Part shown: one piece after another, positions 57,479 through 64,000 of the stretch
Layout: each line of letters opens with the position of its first letter
Position numbering within the stretch: the first letter of the stretch is position 1
Assembly (NCBI GenBank): GCA_000955785.1
Contig: JYOD01000037.1
Coordinates: forward strand, 62,001 to 126,000
DNA from: Burkholderiaceae bacterium 16
Lineage (GTDB): Bacteria; Pseudomonadota; Gammaproteobacteria; Burkholderiales; Burkholderiaceae
Reading direction: 5' to 3'
Length of the DNA: 64,000 nt
The notes under the pieces: model-generated
Told to the model about the DNA's origin: nothing
Databases searched by the model: none
The model's input: only the letters and a program-made list of their open reading frames with translations
Program-made: the position numbers and the translations under genes

Positions 57479-58864
57479 TCACCTCCTTTGGAAATCGGGC
57501 GAGACCAGCAGCAAGGCCAGCGCGGTCTGGGCGCTTTCGGCGCGCGCGATGGCGCCAGCGGTCGGTGCGGACATCGAACCGGCGAGCAGCCGGGGACCAA
57601 GCTCGCGCGCATCGAGCCGGTCGCCGACGCGCGCGGCCAGGCGCTGCGCCAGTTCCACCCGCCGCACCAGCGCGTCGGGCCCGGCCCAGCTCGCGGCGAT
57701 GTCGTCGTAGCCCGCGGGCGATCCCGGCCGCCAGACCGGCTGGCCAAGCTGGGTCAGCATTGGCGCGAAATGCTGCGCGCCCGGTTCGCGCAGGCCCAGC
57801 CCGCGCAGCGAGGACACAGCCCACTCCCACGGCGTCTTGAACTTGGCCGGCGCGCCGACCCACGCCTCGGGCGATTCCACCAGTGCGCGATACACTTCGG
57901 ACAGCGCGCCGCCGTTGCGAAGGTATGCATCGGCCAAACGTGTCACCAGTGCCGGCGGCGGCGTATCAGCGACGAAGTGCCGTGCCAGCTTGGTGGCGAG
58001 ATGGTTCGCGGTGGCTTCGCTGTGCGCGAGATCGTGCAGCACCGCCAGTGCCTGCGCCTCGCCCTGCTGCGGGTAGGCGCGGCCCAGGATGGACCGGGCG
58101 CCGGGCTCATGCAGGCGCGGCCGGAACTCGAAGTGCCCTGGCTCGCCTTCTGCGCGGGCACCGAGGCCACCAATGCTCCAGCCGGTCAGCGCGCGCGCGA
58201 ACTCGGTGACGTCGGCCTGCTGGTAACCGCTGCGCACGCCCAGCGTATGCAACTCCAGGATTTCGCGCGCCAGGTTTTCGTTCAGCCCGAGCTGCCGTTC
58301 GGGCGCGCGCTGCGCGGCCACCCGCGCGGCCATGCTGTCCGGCCCGATCGAGCGCACCTGATCCAGGAAGATCTGCATGGCGGGATGCCGCTCCACCGCC
58401 ACCAGCATGTCCTCGAAACGCCCGAGCACGTGCGGGCGGATCGCCTCGGCCTCGAATGCGCCAGCCAGCGCGGCTACCGCCGGTTTCTCGACCGAGACCG
58501 CGAAGTGATTGGACCAGAAGTGCACCAGCCGCTCGACGAACGGCGCGGGCGTAACCAGCGCGCTCGTCACGCGTGCGTCCACGGCATTGCGGTAGGCTAC
58601 GCGCGTCTCGCGCTGCAACTGCTGGCGAGCGGCGGCTTTGGCGTCAGCCTGCGACTGGCGGACCTCGCGCTGCTGGGCGCCATACGCGCCGGCCAGCGCC
58701 GCCGTATCGGACTGCCCGCTCCAGGGCGCCGGCCTGGCCTGGTAACGCTCGAACTGGCCGAGCAGCCAGCCACGCGGATCGGCGGGCAGGGATTCGTCGG
58801 GGCGCGCGCCCAGCCCGAAGCGGTTGACCGCGATGGCCGCGGTTGTCATGGCGGTGGTGGTCAT
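57479..58864 (-). CDS. DUF1800 domain protein
   Basis: 461 residues, family partner of DUF1501. AVNRFGLGARPDE, FVERLVHFWSNHFAVS, LNENLAREILELHTLGV, FARALTGW and the C-terminal TALALLLVSPDFQRR are the family signature. No signal peptide is obvious, so it may travel with its Tat-exported partner or stay inside. SD GGGAGAG precedes the start at 58864; an ATG 37 codons upstream is unlikely. Confidence 0.92.
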   Translation of the reverse strand: MTTTAMTTAAIAVNRFGLGARPDESLPADPRGWLLGQFERYQARPAPWSGQSDTAALAGAYGAQQREVRQSQADAKAAARQQLQRETRVAYRNAVDARVTSALVTPAPFVERLVHFWSNHFAVSVEKPAVAALAGAFEAEAIRPHVLGRFEDMLVAVERHPAMQIFLDQVRSIGPDSMAARVAAQRAPERQLGLNENLAREILELHTLGVRSGYQQADVTEFARALTGWSIGGLGARAEGEPGHFEFRPRLHEPGARSILGRAYPQQGEAQALAVLHDLAHSEATANHLATKLARHFVADTPPPALVTRLADAYLRNGGALSEVYRALVESPEAWVGAPAKFKTPWEWAVSSLRGLGLREPGAQHFAPMLTQLGQPVWRPGSPAGYDDIAASWAGPDALVRRVELAQRLAARVGDRLDARELGPRLLAGSMSAPTAGAIARAESAQTALALLLVSPDFQRR

Positions 58865-59286
58865 GCGTTGCTCTCCCGGAAGTCCGCGTCTTGAACCAGG
58901 GCGGCGTGGCGACCTGCCGCCCTGCTGCTTGCTGCTTTGTCGCTCAATGGCTGTGGTCCCGCGTTGCCGGTTCATCCTCCGTGAATGCCGCGCCTGCCCC
59001 CGGCCGGGCGCGGCCCCGCCGCGTCAGTAGACAAAGACCGGCGCGCGATAGTGGTGGCAGGCCGCGCCGGCAAGATCGCGCAGCCGGACAGCGTAGCGTC
59101 GACAATCCGCACGAGGCTGGCCGTGGGCAAAACAGGGAAGGGAAATGTCGACCCGCACATGAGATTCTCCAGTCCAGGCCCCGGCGCCACTAGCCCCCGG
59201 GGTCGTCATGTCTGACATGTCTCTTAAACGCAGTCGGCTGGAAAATCGTTTGCGGAAAAACGTAAGTCTTGATTACAAAGGGTCCG
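58865..59286. other. Gap without confident gene
   Basis: About 422 bp between the DUF1800 start and the LysR gene. The only candidate is a minus-strand frame 59024-59218 (64 residues, MSDMTTPGASG... with Cys/His/Tyr) behind a weak AAGAGAC; I give it low weight. No RNA gene seen. Confidence 0.4.
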
Positions 59287-60189
59287 TCATGCCACCACGT
59301 CGACCCCTTCCATCACCCACTGGCGGAAGGTTTGCAGGGCCGGCAGATGCTGTTTCTGCTCCGGATAGCAAAGGTAGTAGCCCTTCTTGCTCAGCACCCG
59401 GGCCGGATGCGCCACCACCAGCACGCCGGTGGCAAGCTCTTCCTCGATCAGGCAGCGCGGGATCAGCGCTATGCCAAGCCCCGACATCGCCGCCTGGGTA
59501 AGCAGCGAGAACTGGTCGAAGCGCGCGCCGCTCCACGCCTTGCGGGTGGCGACACCAAGCTCGGCGAACCAGTCGGGCCAGGCTTCGGGCACGGTGGTGT
59601 GATGCAGCAGGGGGAAGCGCAGCAGGGACGAAGGCGTGCGCGCCATCCCTCCGGGCTCGCCCGCCAGCAGGGCGGGCCGGCACACCGGCAGGACTTCGCG
59701 GCCGGTCATGTAGTCGGCCAGGCTGCCCGGCCACATGCCGTCGCCGAAACGGATGGCGGCGTCGAGGTCGGGCTGGGAAAAATCGTAGCCCTGCGCATGC
59801 GGCACGAACTCCAGGCTGACGTCGGGATGTTTCTCGAAAAACTGCGGCAGGCGCGGGATGAGCCACTTGGCGCCAAGCGTGGGCATGCTTGCGATGTGCA
59901 AGGTGCCGCCGCGGCCTTGCCGGGCGATCAGTTCCACCGTGGCGGCTTCGATCTCGGTCAGGCTGGGCCGGATACGGTCCAGGTAGCGCTGGCCGGCATC
60001 CGTGAGCATCAGGCGCTGGCGCACGCGTTCGAACAATTCCACGCCAAGAAAGGCTTCCAGGCTGCGGACTTGCTTGCTCACCGCACCCTGCGTGACGTGG
60101 AGCTCCCGGGCCGCGGCGGTAAAACTGTTGTAGCGGGCGGCGGCCTCGAAGGCCTGCAATTCAGTCAGCGACGGACACAAGCGTCGCAT
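59287..60189 (-). CDS. LysR family regulator (GcvA-like)
   Basis: 300 residues. The N-terminal HTH (SLTELQAFEAAARYNSFTAAARELHVTQGAVSKQVRSLEAFLGVELFERV) and the C-terminal effector domain (LHIASMPTLGAKWLIPRLPQFFEKHPDVSLEF... MSGLGIALIPRCLIEEELATGVL) follow the GcvA/AmpR subgroup. It is divergent from the Bug receptor/N-formylglutamate amidohydrolase genes (129 bp), which it probably controls. Confidence 0.94.
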   Translation of the reverse strand: MRRLCPSLTELQAFEAAARYNSFTAAARELHVTQGAVSKQVRSLEAFLGVELFERVRQRLMLTDAGQRYLDRIRPSLTEIEAATVELIARQGRGGTLHIASMPTLGAKWLIPRLPQFFEKHPDVSLEFVPHAQGYDFSQPDLDAAIRFGDGMWPGSLADYMTGREVLPVCRPALLAGEPGGMARTPSSLLRFPLLHHTTVPEAWPDWFAELGVATRKAWSGARFDQFSLLTQAAMSGLGIALIPRCLIEEELATGVLVVAHPARVLSKKGYYLCYPEQKQHLPALQTFRQWVMEGVDVVA

Positions 60190-60318
60190 AGATAACCCCT
60201 TACTTCACTACCAAATGGAATGATCTCACGATTTTAATTCGTTTGCGGTCTCATTGCCCGAACAAGCAGAATCGCGGAAGCCCTTCTTCTCCTCTTTCCC
60301 CCATTCAGGAACCGCACC

Positions 60319-61305
60319 ATGCAACGCCGTAACATGCTCCGCCTCCTTGCCGCCGCCACTGGCGCCGCCGCCGCTGGCCTGTCGCTTTCGGCCGCGGCCC
60401 AGGGCACCTACCCGACCAAGCCGATCTCGCTGATCGTGCCGTTCCCCGCCGGTGGCACCACCGACATCGTCGCGCGCATCGTGGCCGACAAGCTCGGCCA
60501 GCAGTTGGGCCAGACCGTGGTGGTGGACAACCGGGGCGGCGCCGGCGGCAGCATCGGTACCGGCTACCTGGCCAAGGCCGCGCCGGACGGCTACACCCTG
60601 GGCATCGCCACGGCTTCCACGCATGGCATCAACCCCGCTGTGTACCCGCGCCTGTCCTACGATGCCACCAAGGACTTCACCACCATCACCAACCTGGCTT
60701 CGGTGCCCAACGTGATGAGCATCAACCCGGCAGTGAAGGCCAACGACATGAAGGCCTTCATCGCCTTGGCCAAGAGCCAGCCGAACAAGATGGCGTACGG
60801 CTCGGCCGGCAACGGCAGCGTCTCGCACATGATGGGCGAACTGTTCAAGATGAGCAGCAAGTCCGAACTCCTGCACGTGCCGTACAAGGGCGTGGGCCCC
60901 GCGCTGAACGACGCGCTGGCCAACCAGGTGCAGGTGCTGTTCGACAACCTGCCCTCGTCGCTGCCCTTTATCGAAGGCGGCAAGCTGCGCGCCCTGGCCG
61001 TGGCCTCGCCCAAGCGCGTGCCGGCCCTGCCCAATGTGCCGACCTTTGCCGAACTCGGCCTGCCCGAAGTCAACGATGCCGCCTGGTTCGGCCTGATCGC
61101 GCCGGCCGGCCTGCCCGCCGACGTGCAGACCAAGCTGCACAACGCCGCCGTCAAGGTACTGGCGATGCCCGAAGTAAAGGCTAAGCTGGAGAAGCTGGGT
61201 GCGGTGCCGGTTGGCAATACACCGGCCGAGTTCGCCGCGCAGATCAAATCCGAAGTGGCGAAGAACAAACGCATCGCCGCCGCAGCCAAGATCACCCTGG
61301 ATTAA
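60319..61305 (+). CDS. Bug family tripartite tricarboxylate transporter substrate-binding protein
   Basis: 328 residues. A signal peptide with twin Arg (MQRRNMLRLLAAATGAAAAGLSLSAAAQG) and the Bug/TctC fold: YPTKPISLIVPFPAGGTTDIVARI, VVDNRGGAGGSIGTGYLAKAAPDGYTLGI, YGSAGNGSVSHMMGELF, LLHVPYKGVGPALNDAL. No TctA/TctB membrane genes are nearby, so it is an orphan receptor, as is very common in Burkholderiales. The downstream gene suggests an N-formyl amino acid or related ligand, an inference only. Confidence 0.94.
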   Translation: MQRRNMLRLLAAATGAAAAGLSLSAAAQGTYPTKPISLIVPFPAGGTTDIVARIVADKLGQQLGQTVVVDNRGGAGGSIGTGYLAKAAPDGYTLGIATASTHGINPAVYPRLSYDATKDFTTITNLASVPNVMSINPAVKANDMKAFIALAKSQPNKMAYGSAGNGSVSHMMGELFKMSSKSELLHVPYKGVGPALNDALANQVQVLFDNLPSSLPFIEGGKLRALAVASPKRVPALPNVPTFAELGLPEVNDAAWFGLIAPAGLPADVQTKLHNAAVKVLAMPEVKAKLEKLGAVPVGNTPAEFAAQIKSEVAKNKRIAAAAKITLD

Positions 61306-61317
61306 CCGACACCCATC

Positions 61318-62190
61318 ATGACGGAAGCAGACCGAAAGACCGGGCTCAGCCCTTACCTCCTGCAACTGCCGCAAGGCGAGAGCAGCCCGCTCTTTCTCGA
61401 CTCCCCGCACAGCGCCACCAGCTATCCGGCTGATTTCCGGCCGGCCGCCGGCCTGCCCCTGGCCCTGCTGCGCCAGGCCGAAGACACCTTCGTCGACGAG
61501 TTGTACGCCGACGCTCCCGCACGCGGCATTGCGCTGCTGTGCGCGGGCTTCCCGCGCAGCTACCTCGATGCCAACCGCGGCATCGAGGAAATCGACGAGG
61601 CCCTGTTGGACGCGCCCTGGCCCGGCCCGCGCCAGGAAACCTCCAAGACCCGACTCGGCAAGGGGCTGGTGTGGCGCGTGCTGGATACCGGCGAAGCCAT
61701 CTACGACCGCAAGCTGAGCGTGGCCGAGGTGCAGGCGCGCATTGCGCAGTACTACCTGCCCTACTACGCCCAACTGCAGAAGCTGGCCGACCAGGCTATC
61801 GCCAGCCATGGCAGCGCGTGGCACATCAACTGCCACTCGATGCCCAGCGAGGCTGCGCAGTACGCCACCGAGCATCCGGGGCTGCAGCACCCCGACTTCG
61901 TGGTCGGCGACCGCGACGGCACCACCTGCGATACGCGCTTCACGGACCGCGTCGAAGGCGTGCTCAAGGAGATGGGCTACGACGTCTGGCGCAACCACCC
62001 CTATAAGGGCGTGGAGATCGTGCGCGTGGTGGGCCAGCCGGCACAGAAGCGCCACAGCCTGCAGCTCGAGATCAACCGCAAGCTGTACATGGACGAAGTC
62101 GGCCTCGTGCACAACGCCGGGTTCGGCAAGCTAAAGGCCGATCTCAACGCGCTGCTGGACGAGCTCAAGGTCTTCGTCAAGGCCGCTTAA
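61318..62190 (+). CDS. N-formylglutamate amidohydrolase
   Basis: 290 residues of the N-formylglutamate deformylase (HutG type 2) family, hydrolysing N-formyl-L-glutamate to glutamate and formate. LFLDSPHSATSYP, NRGIEEIDEALLDAPWPGP, HINCHSMPSE (metal/catalytic His) and VVGDRDGTTCDTRFTDRV are the family motifs. It starts 12 bp after the Bug receptor, same operon. No other hut genes are present, so the use may be scavenging formylated amino acids. Confidence 0.92.
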   Translation: MTEADRKTGLSPYLLQLPQGESSPLFLDSPHSATSYPADFRPAAGLPLALLRQAEDTFVDELYADAPARGIALLCAGFPRSYLDANRGIEEIDEALLDAPWPGPRQETSKTRLGKGLVWRVLDTGEAIYDRKLSVAEVQARIAQYYLPYYAQLQKLADQAIASHGSAWHINCHSMPSEAAQYATEHPGLQHPDFVVGDRDGTTCDTRFTDRVEGVLKEMGYDVWRNHPYKGVEIVRVVGQPAQKRHSLQLEINRKLYMDEVGLVHNAGFGKLKADLNALLDELKVFVKAA

Positions 62191-62267
62191 GCGCACCGGA
62201 AACCATGCGGCCCGCCGTGCAATGCGGGGCAGGCCGCACTGGCACCGCAGCTCGCGCCAAATCCCGC

Positions 62268-62292
62268 ACCGCCGCTCCCGCGGCGGTCTTTG
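62268..62292 (+). terminator. Candidate terminator of the Bug/amidohydrolase operon
   Basis: ACCGCCGC-TCCC-GCGGCGGT followed by CTTTG, about 78 bp after the stop; the T-run is short. Confidence 0.5.
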
Positions 62293-62447
62293 CCGCCGCG
62301 CCGAAGGCTGCACTCGGCTGCAACGCCGGCAGCAACCCGCTTCGGGTGGAACCCTTACGCCGGGAGATTTCGGAACTTTGCTGCATGGGTTTCCTCTATC
62401 ATGGCAGACCTTTGCCAACCCCTTATGCTCCAAAGCAAGACGATCCC

Positions 62448-63266
62448 GTGATCCGACGACTCTCTGACCTCATCAGCAGCCGGCTGTGCTCGCTCGCTGC
62501 TGCAGTGGCAGGTGCGATCGCCCTGGTGGGCTGCGCCGATACTCCGCTCAATGATCGCGACGCCGTGGCAACACCCGGCATCGCCACCCAGGCCGCCGCC
62601 AAACCCGCAACCCCTGCCCCGCCCGTGGCTGCCGCCACTGCGGCACCGCCCACCACGACGGTGACGCTACCCGCGCAAGGCCGCGTGAGCCTGGCCGAGT
62701 ACCGTGCGCAGATGCGCCAGCAACTGATGCAAACCGAGAATGCGAGCGCGGATGTGGCCGATTGCGCCGCGCACGCCAGTTGGGTGGTGCCCCGCTCGGC
62801 CAGCTACGACGCACTGAAGATCCCCACCGGCGCGCTCGGCGCCGGCCAGGCCACCGTGGAACCCTGGGATGGCCGCTTCTCGCAAGGCAAGCAGGCGGTT
62901 CCGGTCAGCGCTGTGGTGACCTTTACCGCCACCGCCCACAAGCGCCGTGCCGAAGCCCAGTGGGAACCGGTCAAGGTGCGCTGCGGCTATGCCGACGGCA
63001 TGATGCTGGCCTACGAACTGCTCGATGGCAGCGGCACCATCATCAGCGAACCGGCCGCCGCGCCCGCCGTACGCAGCAACGCGACTACGCGCCAGGCCAC
63101 CAGCAGCAAAGCCCGCAAGGGCAGCAAGGCGAGCAAATCGGGCTCAGGCAAGGCCACCAGCACCAAGTCCACCAAGGCAACCTCTTCCAAAGCCGGCAGC
63201 AGTAGCAGCAGCGCCAAGCCGGCCAGCAAGAGCAGCAGCAAGTCGACCACCAAAAAGACGAATTAA
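62448..63266 (+). CDS. Lipoprotein with Ser/Lys/Thr-rich C-terminal tail
   Basis: About 272 residues from GTG 62448: signal VIRRLSDLISSRLCSLAAAVAGAIALVGC with lipobox LVGC (Cys at about 29). An Ala/Pro/Thr-rich spacer is followed by a folded domain (about 80-200: RVSLAEYRAQMRQQLMQTE... VVTFTATAHKRRAEAQWEPVKVRCGYADGMMLAYEL) with two Cys that could pair. The last 70 residues are almost only Ser, Lys, Thr, Ala (SSKARKGSKASKSGSGK...), a basic low-complexity tail that may bind polyanions or peptidoglycan. An upstream ATG at 62385 is possible. Family not recognised. Confidence 0.8.
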   Translation: MIRRLSDLISSRLCSLAAAVAGAIALVGCADTPLNDRDAVATPGIATQAAAKPATPAPPVAAATAAPPTTTVTLPAQGRVSLAEYRAQMRQQLMQTENASADVADCAAHASWVVPRSASYDALKIPTGALGAGQATVEPWDGRFSQGKQAVPVSAVVTFTATAHKRRAEAQWEPVKVRCGYADGMMLAYELLDGSGTIISEPAAAPAVRSNATTRQATSSKARKGSKASKSGSGKATSTKSTKATSSKAGSSSSSAKPASKSSSKSTTKKTN

Positions 63267-63304
63267 TACGCACTAACGCGCATTAAGGCGAACTGATGCG
63301 CCCC

Positions 63305-63337
63305 GACAGATAGCCGCCCGCCGGGCGGCTATCTGTC
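63305..63337. terminator. Perfect 15-bp hairpin between convergent genes
   Basis: GACAGATAGCCGCCC / GGGCGGCTATCTGTC with a 3-base loop, 38 bp after the lipoprotein stop and 12 bp before the M14 gene's end. No long U-tract. Confidence 0.6.
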
Positions 63338-63348
63338 CATCCGTGCGT

Positions 63349-64000
63349 TCAGCCCAGTTGCTCCAGGATGGCCTGCAGCATTGCCGCGCCCAGCAAAGCG
63401 CTGCGCGCACCGTTCCAGCCCACCGCCGGATCGGGCTGATCGGCATTGTCCTTGAACGGCATCTCCAGTGTCAGCGACAGGCAGCCAAAGGTATGGCCGA
63501 TGTACTTCGAGGCCAGCTTGAGCGCGTCCGCGTTGTACTTGCTGGCGGCATAGCCGTGGACGTCCTGGAAGTCCGGCGTCGCGCGCTTGAACGCGTCGAT
63601 GAAACGCAACTGTTCGGCACGCTGTGCTTCGGTGAAGCCGGGCAGCATCTCGCTGCCGGCGACGAAGTTATAGGGCAGGCCCTCGTCGCCGTGGATGTCG
63701 AAGAACATGTCGCAGCCGGTGGCCTCGATGGCGCGGCGCACGTGATACACCTCGGGGCTCGTCTGCTGGCTGGGAGCCATCCATTCGCGGTTGAGGTTGG
63801 CCCCGGCCGCATTGGTGCGCAGGTTGCCGCGCGCCGAGCCGTCGGGATTCATATTGGGCACGATGTGGAAGACAGCGCGCTCCAGCAGGCGGCGCGCCAC
63901 CGGGTCCCCGGCCCACAGGCCCGTGCCCGTCAGGCGTTGCAGCACACCCTCGCAGAACCACTCCGCCATGGTTTCGCCGGGATGCTGGCGCGCGATCATC
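63349..64000 (-). CDS. M14 family zinc carboxypeptidase (5' end outside window)
   Basis: The C-terminal 217 residues of an M14 metallocarboxypeptidase (cytosolic carboxypeptidase-like). Zinc ligands are HPGE (His and Glu, residues 6-9 of the visible part) and His in FFDIHGDEG; NPDGSARGNLRTNAAGANLNREW is the substrate Asn-Arg region, and LSLTLEMPF holds the catalytic Glu. The N-terminal part lies beyond 64000. Confidence 0.93.
   Translation of the reverse strand, partial: MIARQHPGETMAEWFCEGVLQRLTGTGLWAGDPVARRLLERAVFHIVPNMNPDGSARGNLRTNAAGANLNREWMAPSQQTSPEVYHVRRAIEATGCDMFFDIHGDEGLPYNFVAGSEMLPGFTEAQRAEQLRFIDAFKRATPDFQDVHGYAASKYNADALKLASKYIGHTFGCLSLTLEMPFKDNADQPDPAVGWNGARSALLGAAMLQAILEQLG

Overview
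The window is a stretch of high-GC betaproteobacterial chromosome, most like Cupriavidus/Ralstonia (Burkholderiaceae). Grounds: isc operon order iscR-iscS-iscU-iscA-hscB-hscA-fdx-iscX; an intracellular PHB depolymerase whose Cys183/Asp355/His388 residues fall at the positions I recall for the Cupriavidus necator enzyme; a Bug-type orphan binding protein; and the rpfE-recJ-prfB-lysS neighbourhood. It is densely coding, almost all of it housekeeping or core accessory genes. I see no rRNA, tRNA, insertion sequence, prophage or CRISPR array.

Layout. 1-7 kb: RpfE-like protein, recJ, a degenerate LytM lipoprotein, prfB (with the programmed +1 frameshift), an SDR enzyme, lysS. 7-17 kb: a glycine-zipper protein, then the complete isc operon on the minus strand, driven by a promoter carrying two IscR type-1 sites, with a small DUF3565 gene inserted between iscA and hscB; behind it a SpecificRecomb-family membrane protein and a low-molecular-weight tyrosine phosphatase. 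17-29 kb: uvrB and a divergent aromatic aminotransferase, PHB depolymerase, TetR regulator, an orphan rsxB-nth pair, nitroreductase, EamA exporter, DUF1841 protein and outer-membrane phospholipase A. 29-36 kb: stress cluster (thioredoxin-like protein, grpE, hslR, hemH, hrcA) with divergent nadK-recN.

36-47 kb holds the most unusual locus: a small lipoprotein resembling the propeptide of the protease encoded directly downstream; a secreted subtilisin-like (S8) protease ending in a GlyGly-CTERM sorting tail; and, convergent to it, a rhombosortase (the intramembrane protease known to process such tails), translationally coupled to glnE. Then yhdP, a Nit1-like amidase and tldD.

49-64 kb: a SAM methyltransferase, a small LuxR-type regulator, and aroG preceded by a textbook-looking attenuator (23-codon leader peptide with six consecutive Phe/Tyr codons, a 9-bp antiterminator pairing and a strong terminator). 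Next come two small cytochromes c, a MoxR ATPase-GNAT-VWA trio, a DUF1800/DUF1501 pair with a Tat signal, and a LysR regulator divergent from a Bug receptor and N-formylglutamate amidohydrolase. The window closes with a lipoprotein carrying a Ser/Lys-rich tail and a truncated M14 carboxypeptidase.

The best candidates for undescribed biology are the propeptide-lipoprotein/GlyGly-CTERM protease/rhombosortase locus (36.3-39.3 kb) and the aroG attenuator (50.8-51.15 kb).
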